Part shown: piece by piece, positions 23,203 to 28,737 of the stretch
Numbering within the stretch: position 1 is the stretch's first letter
How the letters are laid out: the number at the start of each line of letters is the position of its first letter
Origin: a virus
IMG/VR virus record: IMGVR_UViG_3300030061_000537
Span: 1 to 33,804 of that record
Length of the DNA: 33,804 bases
Strand: one strand, 5' to 3'
Notes under the pieces: generated by a model
Databases searched by the model: none
What the model was told of the DNA's origin: nothing
What the model saw: the letters and a program-made list of their open reading frames with translations, nothing else
Made by a program: the position numbers and the translations under genes

Positions 23203-23393
23203 TGCTCCACCTTTACTGATTCTTGATAGTTAGTATTTAGATTAATAAATATATCGTGCCATTCATCATCTAGCGCATAATGCTTTGTATATAAATATCT
23301 ATAATCTGCAGGATTCTTCATAAGCCCTTGATTTATAGCGTTATTTATAGCCTCTGCCTCATTTCTTGCCTTTATTCTTGCCTTTAATCTCAT
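23175..23393 (-). CDS. 72-residue small protein
   Basis: A basic N-terminal helix (MRLKARIKARNEAEAINNAI), a central aromatic region (DYRYLYTKHYALDDEWHDIF) and a very acidic C-terminus (VEQWISEEEEE). No family is recognised. The GGAGGT ribosome site is part of the last codons of the upstream gene (MEVK-stop), so the two are translationally coupled. Confidence 0.57.
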   Translation of the reverse strand: MRLKARIKARNEAEAINNAINQGLMKNPADYRYLYTKHYALDDEWHDIFINLNTNYQESVKVEQWISEEEEE

Positions 23394-23394
23394 T

Positions 23395-23550
23395 TTATTT
23401 TACCTCCATATAGGTTATTTTATTTCTTAAATCATCTATCTGTTGTTTGATTGCTGTTTGCATATTTATATTTAAATCCTGCATAGCAATTATTTTAACT
23501 AACAATTCTATAGACTTCCTTATATCTTCTGGTATTTTTTTATTATCCAT
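23395..23550 (-). CDS. 51-residue helical protein
   Basis: Short gene MDNKKIPEDIRKSIELLVKI then IAMQDLNINMQTAIKQQIDD. It is mostly helical and may be a small coiled coil. AAGGAGG lies before the ATG; its last codons carry the ribosome site of the next gene. No family is recognised. Confidence 0.55.
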   Translation of the reverse strand: MDNKKIPEDIRKSIELLVKIIAMQDLNINMQTAIKQQIDDLRNKITYMEVK

Positions 23551-23559
23551 TATGCCTCC

Positions 23560-23673
23560 TTAATAAGTTATTAATAAGAACAAGTAACACCCGCCAAATA
23601 ATGTAACAAAGAATATTATACTATATATTATTTCCGCTAGTGTCATATAATCATTATCATTTTCTTTATTCAT
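23560..23673 (-). CDS. 37-residue membrane peptide
   Basis: Short gene MNKENDNDYMTLAEIIYSII then FFVTLFGGCYLFLLITY. A polar N-terminus of about 12 residues precedes one transmembrane helix. The GGAGGATAAATAA element provides its ribosome site and ends the upstream gene. It is the second single-helix peptide in this cluster, which also has one at 22590. Confidence 0.55.
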   Translation of the reverse strand: MNKENDNDYMTLAEIIYSIIFFVTLFGGCYLFLLITY

Positions 23674-23675
23674 TT

Positions 23676-23855
23676 TTATTTATCCTCCTTCTTAATAGTT
23701 ATATTAACATTTATGCCACTGATTATTCCTTCTTCTTTATTATGTACGCATTTTAAATCCCACCAATAATTATTGAAATCAAAATGTTCTCGTAATAACT
23801 TGAATAAATCTTTTTCAAACGGTCTTATCTTTTCTTCTTTCATAATATCATTCAT
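23676..23855 (-). CDS. 59-residue small protein
   Basis: Reads MNDIMKEEKIRPFEKDLFKL then LREHFDFNNYWWDLKCVHNK and ends with IKKEDK. A helix followed by a strand-rich end is likely. GAGGAG precedes the ATG. Its final codons GAG-GAT-AAA-TAA double as the ribosome site of the downstream peptide gene. No family is recognised. Confidence 0.55.
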   Translation of the reverse strand: MNDIMKEEKIRPFEKDLFKLLREHFDFNNYWWDLKCVHNKEEGIISGINVNITIKKEDK

Positions 23856-23857
23856 TG

Positions 23858-24112
23858 TTATTCCTCCTCTTTTAATTGTTCATTTAAATGTTCAGCAATT
23901 TCAGCCCATGCAACATCATTAATAAATGCTAGGGCATAACTTAAAACTAATGTGCCACTATGGTCGCACTCTTGCTGTAATATTTCCTCTACATAATCTC
24001 TACAATATTCCCATGTCCATTCTTCCTCAATTTCCATGCCATCAAATATTTCTAAATTTACACGCCATGTTGCGTAATTATGCCACCCATTGTATGTATT
24101 ATCTTCATTCAT
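23858..24112 (-). CDS. Small conserved phage protein (NGWHNYATWRVNLE type)
   Basis: An 84-residue acidic protein starting MNEDNTYNGWHNYATWRVNL. The WxNxxTWxVNLEIFDG opening is familiar from small phage and bacterial proteins of unknown function (I recall DUF7249-type entries; not checked). The rest is helical, with WTWEYCRDYVEEILQQEC and INDVAWAEIAEHLNEQLKEE. GGAGGATAAATAA supplies the ribosome site. A single domain with conserved Trp residues suggests a stable fold. Confidence 0.66.
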   Translation of the reverse strand: MNEDNTYNGWHNYATWRVNLEIFDGMEIEEEWTWEYCRDYVEEILQQECDHSGTLVLSYALAFINDVAWAEIAEHLNEQLKEEE

Positions 24113-24113
24113 T

Positions 24114-24275
24114 TTATTTATCCTCCATTTGTAATTGACATTCTTTTTTTAGTTCTTCCGCCAATGCATTTATTAAAATATATTTATCGTATACAATGGC
24201 ATCTGTTTTTTCACTGTTGTTATATACTTTATTTATAAGTTTAATAATTTTCTTCATTTTCATTTCTTTATTCAT
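24114..24275 (-). CDS. 53-residue Lys-rich small protein
   Basis: Short gene MNKEMKMKKIIKLINKVYNN then SEKTDAIVYDKYILINALAE, ending in MEDK. It is helical and basic at the N-terminus, with no known family. GAGGATAAATAA precedes its ATG, and its own end again encodes E-D-K-stop over the next ribosome site. Confidence 0.55.
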   Translation of the reverse strand: MNKEMKMKKIIKLINKVYNNSEKTDAIVYDKYILINALAEELKKECQLQMEDK

Positions 24276-24371
24276 TGTTATTTATCCTCATTTAAGTTAG
24301 TTAATGTTACATTTACATTTTATCTATCTAGTTTAATTAGTCCAATCAAAAGTTTTTATACCTCCTATAAA

Positions 24372-24575
24372 TTAATTATATTCATAGTTTTTAATATCTT
24401 TTATTGAATCTAAACTTAATATTGATACTAAATTTTCTATATCTATATCTGCTATCATTTCAATTATATCTATATGTATAAATAAATATCTATTTAATAT
24501 ATATAATACATATGGGTTCTTGATAATTGGTGTATGATATTTATATATCGTTTTATCTGTTAGTAGTCTTTTCAT
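24372..24575 (-). CDS. 67-residue small protein
   Basis: MKRLLTDKTIYKYHTPIIKN, then a hydrophobic, Ile-rich middle (YVLYILNRYLFIHIDIIEMI) and an acidic end (SLDSIKDIKNYEYN). The middle could be buried or membrane-associated. GAGGATAAATAA lies before the ATG. It is unusually rich in Ile and Tyr, even for this AT-rich genome. No family is recognised. A gap of 96 bases with no gene follows downstream. Confidence 0.5.
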   Translation of the reverse strand: MKRLLTDKTIYKYHTPIIKNPYVLYILNRYLFIHIDIIEMIADIDIENLVSILSLDSIKDIKNYEYN

Positions 24576-24592
24576 TTTTATTTATCCTCTTT

Positions 24593-24766
24593 TTATAAGT
24601 TAATTGAATCAGTTTTAAATACATATCCTATTTCTTTTAATGTCTCAATAGTATTTGTGTTAAATGTTTTATATCCTGTTATACTGCATAGTTTTTTAGC
24701 TGTATCACATACGGGGTATATTAACTGTTTGCCGTATACATTTTTAATTTCTATTGTTAATGTCAT
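24593..24766 (-). CDS. 57-residue conserved phage small protein (VYGxxLIYPVC type)
   Basis: Short gene MTLTIEIKNVYGKQLIYPVC then DTAKKLCSITGYKTFNTNTI and ETLKEIGYVFKT. The pattern of VYG, YPxC, a helix ending in KTF/T and IKxLGY is familiar from small hypothetical proteins in many phages (recalled, unverified). AGAGGATAAG precedes the ATG. Function is unknown. Confidence 0.62.
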   Translation of the reverse strand: MTLTIEIKNVYGKQLIYPVCDTAKKLCSITGYKTFNTNTIETLKEIGYVFKTDSINL

Positions 24767-24831
24767 TTTCTTATCCTCTTAGTTAGTTTAAATTAAATGC
24801 TACTTTTGTAGGGAGTAGCCAACCCTTGTTA

Positions 24832-25059
24832 TTATCTACCCTCTATTTCTTTTACCATTTCATCAGTAGGGTACATATCCGATAGTGCCTCTGCTTTATC
24901 AATTCCTGCAGTTATGTATTTCTCAAAAGTATCTCTATTAAAATATTTACTATTTCCTAATACCTCACATAAATCAGACATAAAATAGTCATTATCTACT
25001 ACATCTGGATTTTCTATAAGTGCATCTGCTATTCTTTCAAAATCACTTGCTGTCATCAT
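24832..25059 (-). CDS. 75-residue acidic protein, first gene of the leftward small-gene cluster
   Basis: MMTASDFERIADALIENPDV then SDLCEVLGNSKYFNRDTFEK and a helical end (GIDKAEALSDMYPTDEMVKE). It is acidic and helical with no recognised domain. GAGGATATAACA precedes the ATG, similar to the element repeated through this cluster. It lies beside the gene-free region, so it should be the most promoter-proximal and early gene. A 6-bp hairpin (24799-24819) follows it and may trim transcription. Confidence 0.58.
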   Translation of the reverse strand: MMTASDFERIADALIENPDVVDNDYFMSDLCEVLGNSKYFNRDTFEKYITAGIDKAEALSDMYPTDEMVKEIEGR

Positions 25060-25076
25060 TGTTATATCCTCTTAGT

Positions 25077-25106
25077 TATTAATCATATTGTTACTTGCTA
25101 TATCAA
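25077..25106 (-). promoter_or_regulatory. Possible promoter of the leftward small-gene cluster
   Basis: Read leftward: TTGATA (25106-25101, 5 of 6), 18-base spacer ending in ATATGA, then TTAATA (25082-25077), a poor -10. The AATATGA stretch recalls the shared motif of the rightward promoters. It is the best candidate I found in front of the 25059 gene, but it is weak. Confidence 0.28.
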
Positions 25107-25415
25107 TTAAGATATGAGTGCATAATAGCAGCTAGTAATAGGAAGTCTAATGAAAAGTTTTTATCGTAGTCATAAGTAAAATTTATGGGCATAAGTAGAA
25201 CTTATAGGTGGGGTATTTGGTGGGGTTGCTTTGGGGTGTGTAGGTTGCTCTCCCTAATGCTCACCCTCCAGAAATTTTGAGGAATTTTTTTGCGTAAAGT
25301 AGAATGCGCACCCCTGCACGATGGGGTGGGGGCGGGGCGTGTGCGACTCTAATATATATAGTACCACCCCAGATACAAAAAAGTGGGAATATTTGGACTC
25401 CCCACCCGTTGTTTA

Positions 25416-25443
25416 TTAACGAAAATAACGAAAGGAAACGAAA
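25416..25443 (+). repeat. Three spaced AACGAAA repeats
   Basis: AACGAAA occurs at 25418, 25427 and 25437, about one helical turn apart. The first is part of TTAACGAAAA, which also occurs at 21556-21565 with a variant at 21499-21509 (TTAACGATAAA), both in the other divergent promoter region. They could be iteron-like or regulator binding sites. Confidence 0.4.
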
Positions 25444-25452
25444 GGGATATAC

Positions 25453-25473
25453 CCCAGTAATTTACTGGGTTTT
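25453..25473 (+). terminator. Weak hairpin with U-run in the gene-free region
   Basis: CCCAGT (25453-25458), loop AATTT, ACTGGG (25464-25469), then TTTT. It has the form of a small rightward terminator, though no rightward gene ends just upstream. It may insulate the promoter at 25592. Confidence 0.4.
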
Positions 25474-25474
25474 A

Positions 25475-25551
25475 AGGGGTAGGGGCTGGTTAAAAAAATT
25501 GCAGAAAAAGGACAGCCAGACACGAAGTGTTAGGTGTTGGTGCATACCCCT
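25475..25551 (+). other. 77-base element with closing 7-bp stem
   Basis: AGGGGTA (25475-25481) pairs perfectly with TACCCCT (25545-25551). Inside are GGCTG/CAGCC (25484-25488 with 25513-25517) and ACAC/GTGT around a GAA loop near 25519-25530. This would fold as a three-way junction. It lacks a T-loop GTTC, an anticodon arm and a proper D-stem, so it is not a tRNA. It could be a small RNA or a DNA structural site. Confidence 0.3.
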
Positions 25552-25591
25552 AAAATATTATATTATTATATACCTATTTAGATATAATCTA

Positions 25592-25620
25592 TTGACATTT
25601 GCTTAAAAATATGATATAAT
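25592..25620 (+). promoter_or_regulatory. Perfect sigma70 promoter P1 for the packaging/late operon
   Basis: TTGACA (25592-25597), exactly 17 bases, TATAAT (25615-25620), with the extended -10 TATGA. It shares AAATATGATATAATA with the promoter at 30708. The predicted start is near 25627, inside an inverted repeat, and the leader to the ATG at 25726 is about 99 bases. It should be a strong host-polymerase promoter for the rightward block. Confidence 0.88.
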
Positions 25621-25673
25621 ACCTTATATTATAAACAAGGTATAAATTATTATTAGTAATTATATACCCCTTG
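25620..25673 (+). promoter_or_regulatory. Start-site dyad and leader hairpin behind P1
   Basis: TACCTT (25620-25625) and AAGGTA (25637-25642) form a dyad centred on the predicted transcription start. CAAGG (25636-25640) can instead pair with CCTTG (25668-25672), with further TATA and AATTA pairs, forming a longer imperfect hairpin in the leader. The two pairings share bases and exclude each other. An operator or attenuator role is possible. Confidence 0.35.
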
Positions 25674-25725
25674 TGTATTATTATTATTTATCGTTGCTGT
25701 TTGTTTTATAATTAAGGGCAGAACT

Positions 25726-25971
25726 ATGCATAAAAATTTAACTGATGTTATCAAAAAAGATAATACAGATAATGACAATATAAAACAACCCAAGCACTAT
25801 ATCCACAATGGGATAGAACCGATTGATTACATTATGACCAATAAACTAGACTTTTGTGAAGGTAATGTGGTTAAGTACATCAGTAGGTGGAAACATAAGA
25901 ATGGTGTGGAAGATTTAAAAAAAGCTAGACAATACTTAGATTTCTTAATAGATAAACAACAGGAGAGTTAG
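25726..25971 (+). CDS. DUF3310 protein
   Basis: An 81-residue protein with the DUF3310 signature: QPKHYIHNGIEPIDYIMTNK then LDFCEGNVVKYISRWKHKNG and VEDLKKARQYLDFLIDK. The family is common in phages and sometimes labelled nucleotide kinase without proof; its role is unknown. It is the first gene behind the perfect promoter P1, with AAGGG seven bases before the ATG, so it should be strongly expressed. It ends one base before the next ATG. Confidence 0.85.
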   Translation: MHKNLTDVIKKDNTDNDNIKQPKHYIHNGIEPIDYIMTNKLDFCEGNVVKYISRWKHKNGVEDLKKARQYLDFLIDKQQES

Positions 25972-25972
25972 A

Positions 25973-26176
25973 ATGGCTGTAGTACAAGGGTATAAATTTA
26001 CTGTCCCTAAAGATAAAATGGAAGAAATGACTAATGTCTTTGAAGGAAACAGAATAAAAAAAGTTATTCTTGGTTTACAAAAAGGGGAGTCAGATGCTAA
26101 ATTAAAAGAATATTTAGGAGATGAATTTCCAAAAGGCACATTAGATATGATAAAAAGAGAATTAGGTTTAAAATGA
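25973..26176 (+). CDS. 67-residue small protein
   Basis: MAVVQGYKFTVPKDKMEEMT, NVFEGNRIKKVILGLQKGES and a C-terminal helical part (YLGDEFPKGTLDMIKRELGL). The last 35 residues could form a small helical DNA-binding unit, but no clear helix-turn-helix is visible. AGGAG precedes the ATG and its stop overlaps the holin start (ATGA). It is common in this genomic position by context only. Confidence 0.6.
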   Translation: MAVVQGYKFTVPKDKMEEMTNVFEGNRIKKVILGLQKGESDAKLKEYLGDEFPKGTLDMIKRELGLK

Positions 26177-26547
26177 TTAACTTAATAGCTCCAATCGTAA
26201 GTTTAGGTAAGACATGGCTAGAGGGTAAGCAAGAGCTTAGTAAAGCAAAACAAGAGGCACGACTAGTTACCACAAAGGCTCAAGCCGAAATATCACGCAA
26301 AGTTGCCGCTGGTGAACTAGAGTGGAATCAGACTATGGCTCAAGCTAGTAATAACTCTTGGAAGGATGAATGGTTAACAATCCTTGTTAGCATTCCCTTA
26401 ATTCTAGCTTTTACAGGTCACGAAGACATTGTATCTCGTGGCTTTGCTGCCCTAGAGTCCATGCCTGACTTTTACAAAACTGCAGTAGGTGTTGTATTCG
26501 CTGCATCCTTCGGTATTCAACAAATGACTAAGATGTTTAAAAAATAA
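26173..26547 (+). CDS. Holin, 3TM gene-transfer-agent type
   Basis: A 124-residue protein resembling the 'holin of 3TMs, for gene-transfer release' family. After a charged helical region (KQELSKAKQEARLVTTKAQA) comes SWKDEWLTILVSIPLILAFT, then GFAALESMPDFYKTAVGVVF and AASFGIQQMTKMFKK. The SWKDE-x-LT...SIPLILAF and FYKxAxGVVxAASFG patterns are typical. It would permeabilise the inner membrane to release the lysozyme encoded two genes on. Confidence 0.8.
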   Translation: MINLIAPIVSLGKTWLEGKQELSKAKQEARLVTTKAQAEISRKVAAGELEWNQTMAQASNNSWKDEWLTILVSIPLILAFTGHEDIVSRGFAALESMPDFYKTAVGVVFAASFGIQQMTKMFKK

Positions 26548-26566
26548 CTGCTAATAAAGCTCCGTT

Positions 26567-27001
26567 ATGGATAAAGCTATGGTAACTAAAAAGAAAGGTA
26601 GACCTAAAAAAGATTTAATAGAATCTAAAAAAAAGGGTAATAGAGGTGCAGTAGGAAGACCTAAAGGTGATGCAGATGCAATCAGAGAATACAAAGCTAG
26701 ACTGTTAGCATCCCCTAAATCCCGTAAAGTAATTGATTCTATACTTAATGCAGCACTGGATGATAACCATAAATCACAGTCAGCTGCTTGGAAGTTATTG
26801 ATTGACCGTATTATGCCTTTATCGTATTTTGATAAAGATAAAAATTTAGGTGGTAAAGCTGCTGTTAATATCGTTATTACAGGAGTGGGTGGAGAAACTA
26901 CAGTGATTGGTAGTGGAGAAGAACAAGAACCTGAAATAATAGATGCTGATGTAGTGGAGGTTAGTAGTCATGACAGTGGCGAAGAAAAAGAAAGTAGCTA
27001 A
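26567..27001 (+). CDS. Candidate small terminase subunit
   Basis: A 144-residue protein with two AT-hook-like motifs near the N-terminus (KKGRPKK, residues 9-15; VGRPKG, 29-34), a helical core (ADAIREYKARLLASPKSRKV, ALDDNHKSQSAAWKLLIDRI) and an acidic tail (EEQEPEIIDADVVEV). The layout of DNA-binding N-terminus, oligomerising core and position two genes before the large terminase fits TerS of marine podoviruses. No direct motif proves it. It overlaps the endolysin gene by 32 bases. Confidence 0.68.
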   Translation: MDKAMVTKKKGRPKKDLIESKKKGNRGAVGRPKGDADAIREYKARLLASPKSRKVIDSILNAALDDNHKSQSAAWKLLIDRIMPLSYFDKDKNLGGKAAVNIVITGVGGETTVIGSGEEQEPEIIDADVVEVSSHDSGEEKESS

Positions 27002-27485
27002 AAAGAAAACAGTAAAGAAAGCTAAAGTACTACATGGCAAACAAGCAATAGCTGCTATAGAAAAGAAAGAGAAAAGAGAACTAAGCTATAAAGAAAAAAG
27101 AGTAGTTGAGTTAGAAGGTTATGTAGATGGTATCTATACCTGTACTAAAGGAATAAAAACAACAGGGGTAGGACAAACAGGTAAATGGTTAACTAAAACT
27201 TTTAAGCAGTCTTTTGAACACCACGAAGATTTAACCAGAAAACTAATACCTAGTTATGATGAACTACCAGAAACACTACAAGCTGAGTTAGTACAATCTA
27301 CTTATCGTGGTGATTTAGGTGGTAGCCCCAATGCAGTAGCTTTATTTAACAAGGGTAAATACATAGCATCAGCACAAGAGTTTTTGCGTAATGCTGAATA
27401 TGAAGATGAAGATACCCCTAAACAAATAAAAGATAGACTAGTTGCAACTGCAAAAGCAATAGGGCTATATGAGGGTAAAGCTTGA
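26970..27485 (+). CDS. Endolysin, T4-type lysozyme (GH24)
   Basis: A 171-residue muramidase that cleaves peptidoglycan at lysis. The catalytic triad is E49, C58 and T64 in ELEGYVDGIYTCTKGIKTTG, exactly the E-8-(D/C)-5-T spacing of the family, with Cys in the usual Asp position as in many phage lysozymes. GVGQTG follows in place of the common GxGHT. The first 24 residues are a Lys/Ala/Val extension (VAKKKKVAKKKTVKKAK), not a signal peptide, so export should need the holin. GGAGG precedes the ATG. Its stop overlaps the terminase TTG start. Confidence 0.85.
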   Translation: MTVAKKKKVAKKKTVKKAKVLHGKQAIAAIEKKEKRELSYKEKRVVELEGYVDGIYTCTKGIKTTGVGQTGKWLTKTFKQSFEHHEDLTRKLIPSYDELPETLQAELVQSTYRGDLGGSPNAVALFNKGKYIASAQEFLRNAEYEDEDTPKQIKDRLVATAKAIGLYEGKA

Positions 27486-28735
27486 GTACTGACTTAAATA
27501 TAAAATTACTAGACTGGCAACAAAAAGTTTGGAATAGTAAATGTAGATTTAAAGTAGTAGCTGCAGGTAGGCGTACTGGAAAAACATTACTAGCTGTATA
27601 TTTATTATTATACTACGCCCTACAAGCAAAAGCTGGACATGTATTCTATGTTGCCCCCACACAAGGACAAGCTAGAGATATTATGTGGCAAGTATTACTG
27701 AGTATAGGTAATCCAGTAATTAAAAATTCACATATAAATAATTTACAAGTAACTTTAATTAATGGTGCTACCATATCATTAAAAGGTGCAGATAGACCGG
27801 AAACCATGAGGGGTGTGTCCCTTAAGTACTTAGTAATGGATGAGTACGCAGATATGAAACCGGAAGTATGGGAACAAATCCTAAGACCTGCCCTAGCTGA
27901 CCAAAAAGGTGGAGCTTTATTTATTGGTACACCAATGGGTCGTAACCATTTTTATGACTTGTATAAGTTTGCTGAAAGAGATGATGATACTTGGAATGCT
28001 TGGCATTTTACTTCATATGACAACCCATTATTGGATGCAACTGAAATAGATGAAGCTAAGAAAAGTATGTCCTCTTTTGCATTTAGACAAGAGTTTATGG
28101 CTTCCTTTGAAGCACAAGGCTCTGACTTATTTAAGGAAGAATGGATACAAGTAGGTACGGAAGAACCCAATGAAGGCAGTTATTATATAGCTATTGATAT
28201 GGCGGGTTTTGAAGAAGCTACAGCTAAAAAGAAAAAGAAAACTAAGCTAGATAGTACATCTATTGCTTGTGTTAAAGTAAGTGAATCAGGTTGGTGGGTA
28301 GACGATATTATACATGGTCGTTGGACTTTTGAAGAAACTGCTGAAAGAATATTTGAAGCAGTAGAAAAGTATCAACCATTAAGTATAGGTATTGAAAAAG
28401 GAATAAGTAAACAAGCTATTATGTCACCCCTAACTGATATGATGCGACAAAGAAATATGTTTTTTACCATACAAGAACTAACACATGGTAATAAGCGTAA
28501 GGTAGATAGGATTGTTGCAGCATTACAAGGTAGGTTTGAACATGGTACAATAATGATTAACAAGGGTGAATGGAATATAAAGTTTTTAGACGAGCTGTTT
28601 CAATTCCCTAACCCACAAGTACATGATGATTTAGTTGATTCGTTAGCTTACATTGACCAATTAGCACAAATAACATACTATTATGATTTTGAAGAAGATA
28701 ATTTTGAAGCACTTGACACTATAGCGGGATATTAA
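27482..28735 (+). CDS. Large terminase subunit
   Basis: Motor and nuclease for DNA packaging. 417 residues from a TTG start overlapping the lysozyme stop; GAGGG lies six bases upstream and no early ATG exists. Walker A is AAGRRTGKT (27-35), Walker B YLVMDE (116-121), and IGTPMGRNHFYDLY is the coupling region. The RNase H-like nuclease has YIAIDMAG, LSIGIEKG and the late acidic motif HDDLVDSLAY. It is shorter than T7 gp19 (586). The genome-end type (direct repeat or cos) cannot be read from the protein by eye. Confidence 0.93.
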   Translation: MSTDLNIKLLDWQQKVWNSKCRFKVVAAGRRTGKTLLAVYLLLYYALQAKAGHVFYVAPTQGQARDIMWQVLLSIGNPVIKNSHINNLQVTLINGATISLKGADRPETMRGVSLKYLVMDEYADMKPEVWEQILRPALADQKGGALFIGTPMGRNHFYDLYKFAERDDDTWNAWHFTSYDNPLLDATEIDEAKKSMSSFAFRQEFMASFEAQGSDLFKEEWIQVGTEEPNEGSYYIAIDMAGFEEATAKKKKKTKLDSTSIACVKVSESGWWVDDIIHGRWTFEETAERIFEAVEKYQPLSIGIEKGISKQAIMSPLTDMMRQRNMFFTIQELTHGNKRKVDRIVAALQGRFEHGTIMINKGEWNIKFLDELFQFPNPQVHDDLVDSLAYIDQLAQITYYYDFEEDNFEALDTIAGY

Positions 28736-28737
28736 AT

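Larger units (their letters stand above)
25060..25725. other. Gene-free region between divergent operons; candidate origin or genome-end region
   Basis: The only stretch over 300 bases without a credible gene. From left to right: possible leftward promoter (25077-25106); G-runs at 25207-25240 and 25323-25339, locally GC-rich in an AT-rich genome; inverted repeats CACCCC/GGGGTG (25309-25328) and GTGGG/CCCAC (25383-25405); three spaced AACGAAA repeats (25418-25443); a hairpin with U-run (25453-25473); a 77-base foldable element (25475-25551); a perfect promoter (25592-25620); and a 5' leader with alternative hairpins. Divergent flanking operons, structure and repeats fit an origin, packaging or terminal site, but none is proven. 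Confidence 0.5.

Noticed and set aside
25475-25551. tRNA gene
   Set aside because: Length and closing stem fit, but there is no T-loop GTTC, no 5-bp anticodon stem with 7-base loop and no D-stem pairing. Listed instead as an unexplained structured element.
25304-25606. 100-residue rightward ORF in the gene-free region
   Set aside because: It has no ribosome site, an odd Trp/Arg/Gly-rich composition from the G-runs, and runs into the -35 of a perfect promoter; it overlaps all the repeats and hairpins.
28713-28718. TTGACA near the end of the terminase gene as a portal promoter
   Set aside because: No acceptable -10 lies 15-19 bases downstream; the next AT-rich hexamer (GATAAT) is 22 bases away.
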